Origin: Methylobacter sp.
GTDB taxonomy: Bacteria; Pseudomonadota; Gammaproteobacteria; Methylococcales; Methylomonadaceae
Length of the DNA stretch: 64,000 bases
Assembly: GCA_023229605.1 (NCBI GenBank)
Contig: JALNYY010000001.1
Coordinates: forward strand, 62,001-126,000
Direction: 5' to 3'
Of the stretch, positions 26,163 through 34,584 are shown piece by piece (within the stretch, counting starts at the first letter, position 1; each line of letters begins with the position of its first letter). Under the pieces are notes generated by a model that saw only the letters and a program-made list of their open reading frames with translations, was not told where the DNA came from and ran no database searches. The position numbers and the translations under genes were made by a program.

Positions 26163-27007
26163 AGGTTTTTGTCCATGCTGTTGCCGGCGCGCATCGAGAA
26201 GTCGCCGTAGTGGGCGGCGAGGATGATTCCGCCCGCCAGCATCGCGAGTGTCAGAAACATCGCCGTCAGCTTGCTCGCGGCGGAGACGGAATGGCGGAGG
26301 CGGGCTCGTTCCTCGCCGCCCATGCCGTGCTTTAGCCCGCGCTTCACGAGCCACCAATTCACCGGGAATCTCGTCACCGCGCTGACTACGACGGCGAGCG
26401 ACATAGTTCCCCAAAAGCGCACCGAAGTCGGTGCCATCGCGCTCATGTCGCGCGACATGAGGATGATCATGACCGGGATCATTCCGGCCATGATCGCATT
26501 CATCGAAAGCGTCTCAGGCAGGAAAGTGCCCCGCACCGCCCGCCGGTAGCTGCCGTCGAAGGTGGATTTCATGCAGAGCGCTTGAAACAGGAAGAGACCC
26601 ACAGCGAACCCGGCGACATACTCGGCCATCAACTCCACTCCCATCGGCGGCCGCAGCCAGCTCGCAACCACGGCGGCAATAAGAATGCCGGTCGCATCGC
26701 CCGCCACGCAGTGAATGGTGGATTCGACGGATTGTTCCCAGACCGAAGGTGGGGACTGCTCGGGCGTCTCCCGTGCGGGCGCGCGGTGCAGGAACCAGTA
26801 AACAATGAGACCGAACGTGCCAGTATAAAGCGTGAGCAGCACCCAGCCCCATCTCATCGTCTTCATCGCCAGCGAATTCTCCTTCTGCTCCGGCCCGGCT
26901 TTGAATTGATCGTAAGCGACGTAGGCGACCGCAAGAGCGGTGAGCGAAAACCAAATCCACAAAACGGCGTCGATAAGTGGGTGACTGCTCGAAGGTGTTT
27001 CCATCAT
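26159..27007 (-). CDS. DUF4396 membrane protein
   Basis: 282 residues from ATG 27007; upstream in-frame residues are an out-of-frame reading of the preceding gene. Two helices at the N-terminus (DAVLWIWFSLTALAVAYVAYD, RWGWVLLTLYTGTFGLIVYWFL), then VESTIHCVAGDATGILIAAVV, GVELMAEYVAGFAVGLFLFQAL, MNAIMAGMIPVMIILMSRDM, FWGTMSLAVVVSAVTRFPVNWWLVKRG, the pattern of DUF4396 proteins. His in IHCVAGDATG and the Met-rich MSRDMSAM are conserved-looking. Function unknown. Overlaps its neighbours by four bases on both sides. Confidence 0.8.
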   Translation of the reverse strand: MMETPSSSHPLIDAVLWIWFSLTALAVAYVAYDQFKAGPEQKENSLAMKTMRWGWVLLTLYTGTFGLIVYWFLHRAPARETPEQSPPSVWEQSVESTIHCVAGDATGILIAAVVASWLRPPMGVELMAEYVAGFAVGLFLFQALCMKSTFDGSYRRAVRGTFLPETLSMNAIMAGMIPVMIILMSRDMSAMAPTSVRFWGTMSLAVVVSAVTRFPVNWWLVKRGLKHGMGGEERARLRHSVSAASKLTAMFLTLAMLAGGIILAAHYGDFSMRAGNSMDKNL

Positions 27008-27237
27008 TGCGCTCCTTTCATCGCCGCGAACTTCAGAACTTGTGAAGTCACCTGGTCGAAAATTTCGTTCCAGACGGCGTTCCACAAGATGATGGCGGAC
27101 CCTTCGGCGAGGTTGTGCTCGTAACCGAGAATGCTGAGTGACGCTGTGCTGAGAAGGAAATGCTGCCCTTGGCTCACCGGCAATCCCATCCAGCGCGCGG
27201 CCAGGAGTGTGACGAAATACCTCTCGACAGAGCTCAT
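27004..27237 (-). CDS. 77-residue protein of unknown function
   Basis: Starts MSSVERYFVTLLAARWMGLP at 27237 in an ATGA overlap with the glycoamylase stop and ends in an ATGA overlap with DUF4396. The tight coupling on both sides argues that it is a real gene. Mostly soluble, with weakly hydrophobic helices; no domain recognised. Confidence 0.6.
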   Translation of the reverse strand: MSSVERYFVTLLAARWMGLPVSQGQHFLLSTASLSILGYEHNLAEGSAIILWNAVWNEIFDQVTSQVLKFAAMKGAQ

Positions 27238-28535
27238 AACCAACCTCCGCCAAAACCCGCCCGTCGCAAGCCGCTGGCGATGTAAGGGCAGTTTCGCATC
27301 AGTCGCCACAACAATCCGGTCCGATAATTTTCGATCATCAGAATGATCGGCCCTTGATTAAGCCCGTAATGCCACGGTGAGACCCACCAACCATAAGGAT
27401 TGCCGGACTTTCCCGGGTGGGAGGGGTTGAAAGATGCTTTGAAGCCGTAGGAGTTGAACTCCGTCAACTTGGCCTGATGAATGCAATGGTGGAGCGCGGG
27501 CAGCACGATTTCGGGTGCGAACGGCAGCGACGCCACCAACGCCCACGGTGCAAGGGTGCCGTCGTCCGGTCCGTACGGCACGCCGCGCCCCACGTAATCG
27601 AAAAATTGGCGCTCGATGCCGTCTATTTTGATAGTATCGGGGCCGGGGCCCTCGCTTGCGGTAATTCCCCAGCAACAGGGGGCATAGTCCTTGAATCCGA
27701 GCGGGTTGTTGATCGCGTACTGTTGTTGCACATAAGTTGCGCGGCGGCTGTTCTCGAAATAGTCAATGCCTTTATCATGCATGAACGCGTCCTGAATACC
27801 GCGAAAGTCGATCCAGACATGCGAGAGCTGGTGCGTGAACAACGGCCCGGCATAAAGATAGTCATATCCGTAACAGTGTTCCCACCGGTAAGTCGACGTC
27901 CACGCTGCGTAGCTGCTCTCGGGCAACGGATGAGTCGGCGAGCCCAGCCCCAGCATATACAGCAGCAGCGCCTCATCGTAGCCTTCCCAACGGTACTTGA
28001 GAAATCCGCTTTCGGCCTACCAGCCGTGCGTGACCGTTGCGCCGCCGTCTTGCGCCCACTGCCAATCTGCACGGCGGTAAAGCGCGTCGGCGAGGGTGCG
28101 GATTTCATGCTCGTCGGCCGTAGCCACATCAAAATAAACTGCCGCAGTCAATGCGCCTGCCAGCAGAAAAGCAGTGTCTACCGTTGACAGCTCGCATTGC
28201 CAGGCGCGCCGTCCAGTCTGCATGTCAAGAAAATGATAATAAAAGCCCTGGAACCCGGTCGCGTCGGGTTCGGAGCCTTGTGGGCTGTTCCAGAAAAAAC
28301 GCAGCGTCGCAAGCGTTCGTTCCACCGCCGCCGCCCGCGACATGAATCCGCGTTCGACACTTACCGGGTAGCAGGCTAACGCTAGGCCGGTAGCGGCAAT
28401 GCTGGACGGCCAATCCGGCGCTGTCTTGTCGATCACCAGCCCGTTGGCGGGATTCGTCTCGTGCAAAAAATAACCGAATGTTTCGCGCTGCAGCTTTTCC
28501 AGTTCGGCATCGACAGTTAGCTTCCGGCTGCTCAT
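27234..28535 (-). pseudogene. Glycoamylase family (PF10091-like) protein interrupted by one TAG
   Basis: Two open segments (28017-28535 and 27234-28016) are in the same frame and separated only by TAG at 28017-28019. N-terminal part: LQRETFGYFLHETNP..GLV.D; SIAATGLALACYPV; C-terminal: ESGFLKYRWEGYDEALLLYMLGLGSPTHPL, FTHQLSHVWIDFRGIQD, CCWGITASEGPGP, SYGFKASFNP. These fit the glucoamylase-like family PF10091 of about 430 residues. The expected residue at the stop is usually Lys or Arg (HGW-x-ESGF). A single nonsense mutation, or a base error, is likely; suppression cannot be excluded. Confidence 0.75.
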
Positions 28536-28642
28536 GGTTTCACCTGATCTGCCGGTTCCAAGGTAAACTCGGGTCGTAATGGCGGCGGCGACGGGCTAGG
28601 CACCTTGCGGTCGGCGATGGAGTTCTTATTCATAGTATTCAT
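28532..28642 (-). CDS. 36-residue Pro-rich peptide, possible gene scrap
   Basis: Starts MNTMNKNSIADRKVPSPSPP, ends EPADQVKP with an ATGA overlap onto the glycoamylase start. The first residues resemble the start of the GH15 fragment (MNTVNKNSTAFG), so it may be the 5' stub of a lost gene now acting only as a coupled leader. Confidence 0.35.
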   Translation of the reverse strand: MNTMNKNSIADRKVPSPSPPPLRPEFTLEPADQVKP

Positions 28643-28662
28643 AAAGTCACCATAGTTCTATG

Positions 28663-29115
28663 TTAAGCCTGCCCAAGAAAACTGGAATACCAGGTCATCC
28701 CGCCATCAATGAGGAGCGTCGTGCCGGTCGCGTAGGCGGCTTCGTCGAGTGTGTTTTCGCGCAGGCTGCGCTCCATCAATTCAACCAGCCAACTGCGAAT
28801 CACCGGCCCTACCACGTCACCTTTCCGCAAACAACCCTTCAATTCGGCGATCATTTGGCGAGTGGGATCTCCGTGCGGCGCGTAAATCAGGACGATGCGC
28901 AGCGGGGCTTCAACTTGCCGACCAACTCGGCCAGAGACGACGCAGCTACCAATCCTTTCCTGGCCAAGGTGCGCGTTCGTTCCGGGATGCGATTGTAACC
29001 GACCACGTGCCAGCATTTTTTCGATGGCTTGGAGAACCAAGTCCCCGCACATCCGGCCCAGACTAATGACGCCAACCTCCTTTTTATCTTTTCGTTTAGT
29101 TGTTTTGTTACCCAT
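28663..29115 (-). pseudogene. Fusion scrap: gnd N-terminus plus SDR C-terminus
   Basis: First part (VGVISLGRMCGDLV, and in another frame VVGYNRIPERTRT, AASSLAELVGKLKP) aligns with the N-terminal third of the gnd at 23121, with at least one frame change. The end (AYATGTTLLIDGGMTWYSSF) is the typical C-terminus of a short-chain dehydrogenase such as glucose 1-dehydrogenase. No intact active site remains. It is a deletion fusion of two sugar-oxidising genes. Confidence 0.7.
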
Positions 29116-29140
29116 GCAAGTATCCTTTATTGGATTGGCG

Positions 29141-29508
29141 CTAGAGCTCTTTTCTTTTCTCAACCGTCCTCTCCTCCTTCATCTCCATCGAGAGGAAGAA
29201 GTTCAGCCCCGTGCGGATCACCGCGACCGCGCCGAGCTTGCCGATCTGGTCCCAACTCGGCGAAACCGCTGTGCCGAGAATGTCTGCCCCAAGTTCGAAC
29301 TCCAAGGCCAGCGCCAGATACCGCGCGAGGATGAGCCGGGCGTGGTGAACTCTGACGGCTTGCGCGCCGCGAGGGTGCGGATGAGATGCACGATCGCCAC
29401 ACACACGCCGAGCGTTACAAGCCCCGCGCCGAAGATCTCGACACCGAGCTTCAGCCAATGCACGACGACGATAATTGTGCTTTCGATGGAATCTGGCGTA
29501 GAGGTCAT
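29141..29508 (-). pseudogene. DUF1622 membrane protein, frameshifted
   Basis: Starts MTSTPDSIESTIIVVVHWLK at 29508, directly after the copB stop, with helix GVEIFGAGLVTLGVCVAIVHLIR. Near 29355 the frame shifts and the product continues LILARYLALALEFELGADIL, WDQIGKLGAVAVIRTGLNFFL, the second half of DUF1622 (about 120 residues, three helices). Last gene of the copA-copB unit. Function unknown. Confidence 0.7.
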
Positions 29509-29509
29509 G

Positions 29510-30403
29510 TCAAAACCAGAGGCGCACACCAAATACCACCGCGAGGTCATCGGCGCTTCCTCCACCACGCCGCTCGATGTCGGCGGTTTCGCCAAACTGG
29601 CGCAGCCATTGGACGCCAATGTATGGCGCAAACTCGCGCGCGATTTCATAACGCAAGCGCAAGCCCAGACCAAGGCTGTTGACCCCCTTTCCCACGCCGA
29701 AGTTTTCGGCCGATTGCACTGCGGCATCGAAATCCAGGCGCGGCTGGAGAATGAGTCGCTGGGTGAGCAGCATATCGTAGTAGGCCGTGAGATTCGCGGA
29801 AACATCACCGTCCTGGCTGATGAACAAGGCGGTCTCAAGCTCGAACCACCCAGGGGCCAATCCTTCGACGCCAATGACGGCGAAGCCCCGCGAACGGTCG
29901 AAGCCTGCGCCCGAGAATTGGTCGTAGCGCAAGCCAACCTGAAAGTCCCAAAAGGGCGCGATCAAGCGGCCGTAAAGAGCCTGGAGTTGAGCTGCACCGC
30001 CACGTTCGCCCGAAATTCGCCAACCGCCCTCGCTCTTGAGCCAAAGTCGGTTGTAGTCGCCACCATACCAGCCCGTCACGTCCCAGTTCAATATGTCGGC
30101 GCTCTCCGCCATCTGGTATTCGAGTTTGTCCACGAGAAGGGAGGCAAACCGCATACTGTCTTCGATCGGCTCGGGCCAATTTTTTCCCACGACTCCTGGC
30201 GGCGATTGGGTTTCAGCATCGACGCGCTGATTCATGGCTGGGGCCTTCGCCACGGCGGCTGCTTTTTCTGAAGTCGGTTCACCGTGCGTACCCTGATGCC
30301 CAGGAGCTGTCTGCGCCGCCGCTTGAATCGAGAAAGCGAAAAGGCCAAGCAGTCTAATAGCGGTGGTGGCGAAAATTGTAGTGCTGCAATGGTAAAGTTT
30401 CAC
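29510..30403 (-). CDS. copB: Copper resistance protein CopB, copy 2
   Basis: About 297 residues if translation begins at GTG 30403, which has AGGAG seven bases upstream and yields a signal peptide ending FSIQAAAQ; an ATG at 30427 is the alternative. The barrel begins MRFASLLVDKLEYQ and ends VVFGVRLWF. Compared with copy 1 the Met/His-rich linker is nearly gone (only HQGTHGEP), so copper binding in the N-terminal part should differ. It overlaps the end of copA by 50 bases. Confidence 0.9.
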   Translation of the reverse strand: MKLYHCSTTIFATTAIRLLGLFAFSIQAAAQTAPGHQGTHGEPTSEKAAAVAKAPAMNQRVDAETQSPPGVVGKNWPEPIEDSMRFASLLVDKLEYQMAESADILNWDVTGWYGGDYNRLWLKSEGGWRISGERGGAAQLQALYGRLIAPFWDFQVGLRYDQFSGAGFDRSRGFAVIGVEGLAPGWFELETALFISQDGDVSANLTAYYDMLLTQRLILQPRLDFDAAVQSAENFGVGKGVNSLGLGLRLRYEIAREFAPYIGVQWLRQFGETADIERRGGGSADDLAVVFGVRLWF

Positions 30404-32252
30404 GATGGGGCTCCTTCCTTTTTTCAACGACTGACACGACGCGGAACATTCCCATTTCCATGTGATAAAGGACGTGACAATGGAACGCCCAGTTGCCGAG
30501 CGCGTCCGCTGTGATGTCCAGGGACAGGCGTTCGGCGGGTTTGACGTTGATGGTGTGTTTCTTTGGCTTGAACGACGGGCCGGCGCCGTTGTCGAGTTCC
30601 ATGAACATTCCGTGGAGGTGAATGGGGTGATTCATCATGGTGTCGTTCACCAAGGTGAGGCGCACCCGTTCGCCGTAGTGAAACTTGATTGGCCCGGCCT
30701 CGGAAAATTTTTTGCCATCAAAGCCCCACATATAGCGTTGCATGTTGCCGGTGAGGTGTAGTTCGATTTCCCGATTGGGCGGACGGGAATCTTCGCCGGG
30801 CTGCAGACTCCGAAGGTCGCTGTAAAGAAGCACGCGTGTCCCGGTGTCCTCCAGGCCGGTGCCGGGTTCATCCAACCGGCTTTTCGTCTCCATGGGCACT
30901 GAGGAATTTCCCGGGCCGTGGTGGTCAGGACCGTGCTTGACGGGGCTGATCTTCGACATGGAATCCTTCATCGGCGGCGCGTCCACCTTCATTCCCGGCA
31001 TGTCGGGCATCGCGTTGGTTGCGGGCTGCGCCTGGCTCATCCTTTTCATCTTTGCATCAGGCATCTTCATGTTAGGCATGTTCGTCTCATCCCCGCCCTT
31101 CATGCCTGCCATGTCGCCCATGCCCATGTCAGCCATGGTGGCGACCGCGCGTTCTCGGCGCGGCGGGAGCGGCGCCGTCATGCCCTTTTCCGTGGCGAGC
31201 GTACCGCGCGCAAATCCGCTGCGGTCCATGGCCTCGGCAAAGAGGGTATAGGCGCGCTTCTCCTTCGGCTCGACGATGACGTCATAAGTCTCGGCGATGG
31301 CGATGCGGATTTCATCCACGGTCACCGGCTGCACGTGCTGGCCGTCCACCGAGACGACCGTCATTTGGAGACCCGGAATCCGCAGATCGAAATAAGTTGC
31401 CGCTCCGGCGTTGATGAAGCGCAGCCGCACCCGCTCGCCCGGCTGAAAGAGCGCTGTCCAATTCGATTCCGGCGCGAAGCCGTTCATCAAAAACGTGTAG
31501 GTGAAACCCGTGACGTCCGAGATGTCGGACGGGTCCATGCGCATGCCACTCCACTCCAATCGATCCGTGACCGTGGGCTTGAATCCATTTTTCGCCACAT
31601 CACGAAAGAAGGTACCGAGCGTGCGTCGTTGGAAATTGTAATAGTTTGGCCGCCGCTTCAGTCTGGCCAAGACGCGCGCGGGATTCTCTGAGGTCCAATC
31701 CGAGAGCACGACGACATGTTCGCGGTCATATGGGAAAGGCTCTGGCTCGGCCGCGTCGATAATCAGCGGGCCGTAGTGGCCCGCCTGCTCCTGGCCCGCG
31801 GAATGGCTATGATACCAGTAGGTGCCGTTTTGGCGGACGGGGAAACGGTAGGTGAACGTTTCTCCTGCTTTGATACCCGCGAAGCTCACGCCCGGTACGC
31901 CGTCCATGCCGGGAGGCAGAAGCAATCCGTGCCAATGAATGGAAGTGGCTTCGTTGAGATCATTCGTGACTCTTAGTATCGCGTCGCTACCTTCGCGCAG
32001 ACGCACGAGCGGACCCGGGACAGTTCCGTTGATGGTGACGGCGGTGCCTCGCCTTTCGCCGAACTGTAGTGTTTCTTCGCGGATTAGAAGGTCTATCCCG
32101 TTGGCTTCTGTATCTCCGACTGGACTCGTTTTCAGGCCGGTGGTTTCAAAAGCGTAAGCGGGCATGATGCGTTGTAGCCCCGTCAGCAGGCCGAGCGCTG
32201 CAGAAGCGCGGATGAAGCCGCGCCTGGTGAGTAGTTGGAATGTTGATTTCAT
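30354..32252 (-). CDS. copA: Multicopper oxidase CopA, copy 2
   Basis: About 632 residues from ATG 32252 (GAGAAG upstream); two earlier in-frame Mets exist. Twin-Arg signal LTRRGFIRASAALGLLTG. Copper ligands: HWHG, YWYHSHSAGQEQ, HPIHLHGMF, HCHVLYHMEMGM. The linker is Met/Lys-rich (MADMGMGDMAGMKGG, MPNMKMPDAKMKRM) rather than Met/His-rich, and longer than in copy 1. Clearly diverged from copy 1 at 5261, so it is a separate acquisition rather than a recent duplication. Its 5' end is duplicated as a stub at 33006-33060. Confidence 0.96.
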   Translation of the reverse strand: MKSTFQLLTRRGFIRASAALGLLTGLQRIMPAYAFETTGLKTSPVGDTEANGIDLLIREETLQFGERRGTAVTINGTVPGPLVRLREGSDAILRVTNDLNEATSIHWHGLLLPPGMDGVPGVSFAGIKAGETFTYRFPVRQNGTYWYHSHSAGQEQAGHYGPLIIDAAEPEPFPYDREHVVVLSDWTSENPARVLARLKRRPNYYNFQRRTLGTFFRDVAKNGFKPTVTDRLEWSGMRMDPSDISDVTGFTYTFLMNGFAPESNWTALFQPGERVRLRFINAGAATYFDLRIPGLQMTVVSVDGQHVQPVTVDEIRIAIAETYDVIVEPKEKRAYTLFAEAMDRSGFARGTLATEKGMTAPLPPRRERAVATMADMGMGDMAGMKGGDETNMPNMKMPDAKMKRMSQAQPATNAMPDMPGMKVDAPPMKDSMSKISPVKHGPDHHGPGNSSVPMETKSRLDEPGTGLEDTGTRVLLYSDLRSLQPGEDSRPPNREIELHLTGNMQRYMWGFDGKKFSEAGPIKFHYGERVRLTLVNDTMMNHPIHLHGMFMELDNGAGPSFKPKKHTINVKPAERLSLDITADALGNWAFHCHVLYHMEMGMFRVVSVVEKRKEPHRETLPLQHYNFRHHRY

Positions 32253-32366
32253 AATCATCTTCTCATTCTTGATTTCGCACAAAGGTCAAGGGTGTCCGGC
32301 GAACGGGCAGAGCGGAGCCTTACCGAACTCCGCTGCCAGGATTCCTGGCGTCATCAGACCCGACGA

Positions 32367-32855
32367 CTACTCCATGCCCTTACCACCCTCCATGCCCTCC
32401 TTCATCATGCCCTTGCCACCCTCCATGCCCTTCTTGCAACACTCCATGGCTTTTTCGTCATCCTTCATCATGGCCTTGCCACCCTCCATACCCTTCTTGC
32501 AACACTCCATGGCTTTGTCGCCATCCATCATCATGCCCTTGCCACCCTCCATGCCCTTCTTGCAACATTCCATGGCTTTGTCGCCATCCATCATCTTTCC
32601 GTCTATCGTCATCATCTGGCCTTCCTGCATGCGCATCTCTTTGCCGTCCTTCATCTTCATCGTGCCGTCAGGCATGACCTTGTGGCCGTCGGGCATCGTC
32701 ATCTCGTGGTCCATTGGCCCCGTCACCTTGCCATCCTCCATCATCATCATCTTTCCATCCTTCATCATGATGCCATCGGCGGTCTCAACGCGGGAGGCAA
32801 GAAAGGGCATGGACAAGAGCGCGACAACTGCGAGTGTAGTTTTGTACTTAGTCAT
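32367..32855 (-). CDS. Met-rich exported protein with DUF6799-like part and three CC repeats
   Basis: 162 residues. Signal peptide MTKYKTTLAVVALLSMPFLA, then short beta-type repeats built on DGKMxMxDG (KDGKMMMMEDGKVTGPMDHE, MPDGHKVMPDGTMKM), as in DUF6799 proteins, then three 21-residue repeats starting at residues 90, 111 and 132 of the form DGDKAMECCKKGMEGGKxMM. Each repeat offers a Cys-Cys pair and several Met, a likely soft-metal site. The repeats are coded by 63-base direct repeats, so copy number can change by slippage. Upstream of copA, good ribosome site (GGAG). Confidence 0.75.
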   Translation of the reverse strand: MTKYKTTLAVVALLSMPFLASRVETADGIMMKDGKMMMMEDGKVTGPMDHEMTMPDGHKVMPDGTMKMKDGKEMRMQEGQMMTIDGKMMDGDKAMECCKKGMEGGKGMMMDGDKAMECCKKGMEGGKAMMKDDEKAMECCKKGMEGGKGMMKEGMEGGKGME

Positions 32856-33142
32856 AAGTTACTCCTTCATTTTCTATAAGTAATAAGTAGAGTGTATTCT
32901 ATAAGTAGAGCGTATGAATTGTCCCGAACACCGTGGGACTCGATCGGCGAGGCGGACCCCGCGCCCGTCTTGGAGGGACGTCGGATCGACCTCGTCACTC
33001 GAGTGGTTGGAATGTTGATTTCATAATCATCTTCTCATTCTTGATTTCACAAAAAGGTCAAGGGTGCCCGGCGAACTGGCAGAGCGGAGCCTTACCGAAC
33101 TCCGCTGGCTGCCAGGATGCCGGGCGTCGTCAGACCAGACGA

Positions 33143-33481
33143 CTACTCCATGCCCTCCTTCATCATGCCCTTGCCGCCCTCCATGCCCTTCTCCATCATG
33201 CCCTTGCCACCCTCCATCATCTTTCCGTCTATCGTCATCATCTGGCCTTCCTGCATGCGCATCTCTTTGCCGTCCTTCATTTTCATCGTGCCGTCAGGCA
33301 TGACCTTGTGGCCGTCGGGCATCGTCATCTCGTGGTCCATTGGCCCCGTCACCTTGCCCTCCTCCATCATCATCATCTTGCCATCCTTCATCATGATGCC
33401 ATCGGCGGCCTCAACGCGGGAGGCAAGAAAGGGCATGGACAAGAGCGCGACAACTGCGAGCGTAGTTCTGTACTTCGTCAT
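33143..33481 (-). CDS. Met-rich exported protein, short paralogue without CC repeats
   Basis: 112 residues, nearly identical to the gene at 32367 in signal peptide and DGK part, but all three Cys-Cys repeats are absent; the tail is MMEGGKGMMEKGMEGGKGMM. It is the second unit of the tandem duplication and is first in transcription order. Without Cys it would bind metal through Met only. Confidence 0.75.
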   Translation of the reverse strand: MTKYRTTLAVVALLSMPFLASRVEAADGIMMKDGKMMMMEEGKVTGPMDHEMTMPDGHKVMPDGTMKMKDGKEMRMQEGQMMTIDGKMMEGGKGMMEKGMEGGKGMMKEGME

Positions 33482-33780
33482 AAGTTACTCCTTGATTTTC
33501 TATAAGTAATAAGTAGAGCGTATTCTAAGTAAAGCGTATGAATTGTCCCGAACAACGTGGGACTCGATCGGCGAGGCGGACCCCGCGCCCGTCTTGGAGG
33601 GACGTCGGATCGACCTCGTTGCTCGGTTGTCACGGACCGGCGGAGAGCACAGCAGAAGCTCTGTATGCACGTTGTTACCGCCATGCTGGGCGGCCTCTGG
33701 CACGATCGGCGCCGCCGATCATGCCTGCCAACACGGGTACTGAATAAGCCTCGTCGCCGTTTGTACATTTTTCGTTCTGC
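33482..33780. other. Gap between the Met-rich genes and the cytochrome operon
   Basis: The part up to about 33626 is the flank of the tandem duplication. From there to the heptaheme cytochrome stop no gene, RNA or clear repeat is seen. Confidence 0.5.
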
Positions 33781-34584
33781 TCAGTGGTGCTTGTAGTAGC
33801 CAACGCCGCGGATGTCATTCCAGGACGTGGTCTGATGGCAACGATAGCACTGGTTCACCTGAGCTGGCCCGCAGCACCCGGCTACCTGCGCATCTTCCTG
33901 GCCGGCGATCTTCTTCGAAATCATGTCGAAGTGCATCATGTAGTGGCTCGGTGGAGCTTGGTGGCACTGCGCGCAGTTTGTTGAGCGCGGAGAGGGATGC
34001 TGGAACTCGGCGATTGTCCATTGGGCCATGATGTGGCACTGTGCGCAGTCTTTGCCGAACAGTCCTAAGTGCCGGTCTTTGGTGGAGTGGCATCCAGTGC
34101 AGTTGAGGGCTTCGCGCGCGGAGCCCTCGTCGAGTTGATCGGGGATTCGGATGCGCAACCAGGTCTCCAGCGATTCGATCGTGGCGGCGCTGGCGGCGTC
34201 CGTTCGAGACGCACGCGCAAGTGTCCGTGCGCCGACCTTGGCGAGCTCCACATGGTCCATCGCGATAAGGCGGCTGTTCGTACTCTGATGCTCGACGTGA
34301 CATGCCGCACATTCTTGGATACTCGCGTGGAACGCGGTCGGCTGACGACCGAGCAGCCGCTCGGCGTTCGCATGGCATGCCGTGCACTTGACGACCGTCA
34401 CGCCGACGGTCGGCTCGTGGCACGATGCGCATCGGTCGCCGAGGTATGCGTGCCGAGCCGACAGCGGACCCGGACTGACAAACTGTTGCAGCGTCGATGA
34501 TGCTCGCTTGAAGTGCACCACGGTGAGCGACGCCGTTGTAGCAACAGCGACGATCAGCACGAGCCAGAGCACGAGCTGTTTCAT
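33781..34584 (-). CDS. Heptaheme c-type cytochrome, membrane-anchored
   Basis: 267 residues from ATG 34584 (ATGA overlap with the upstream gene). One N-terminal helix (MKQLVLWLVLIVAVATTASL), no cleavage site evident, then seven CxxCH sites: CASCH, CTACH, CAACH, CTGCH, CAQCH, CAQCH, CYRCH. An additional Cys pair lies in AGCCGPAQ. The arrangement is like small NrfB/c7-type or doubled triheme cytochromes; no exact family named. It would sit on the periplasmic face and receive electrons from the membrane protein coded just before it. Confidence 0.85.
   Translation of the reverse strand: MKQLVLWLVLIVAVATTASLTVVHFKRASSTLQQFVSPGPLSARHAYLGDRCASCHEPTVGVTVVKCTACHANAERLLGRQPTAFHASIQECAACHVEHQSTNSRLIAMDHVELAKVGARTLARASRTDAASAATIESLETWLRIRIPDQLDEGSAREALNCTGCHSTKDRHLGLFGKDCAQCHIMAQWTIAEFQHPSPRSTNCAQCHQAPPSHYMMHFDMISKKIAGQEDAQVAGCCGPAQVNQCYRCHQTTSWNDIRGVGYYKHH

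Larger units (their letters stand above)
32234..33626. repeat. Tandem duplication of a 0.6-0.8 kb unit (copA start, spacer, Met-rich gene, flank)
   Basis: 32234-33005 and 33006-33626 are direct copies. Each begins with the first bases of copA (GTTGGAATGTTGATTTCATA on the plus strand), includes the Met-rich gene, and ends with the GC-rich GGACTCGATCGGCGAGGCGG flank. The size difference is mainly two 63-base internal repeats missing from the second copy. Confidence 0.85.

Noticed and set aside
28895..30271. 458-codon plus-strand frame
   Set aside because: Runs antisense across the gnd scrap, DUF1622 and CopB; no domain and no ribosome site.
32420..32600. Regularly spaced direct repeats that could suggest CRISPR
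   Set aside because: The 63-base units are in frame, adjacent without unique spacers and encode the Cys-Cys repeats; no cas gene is near.
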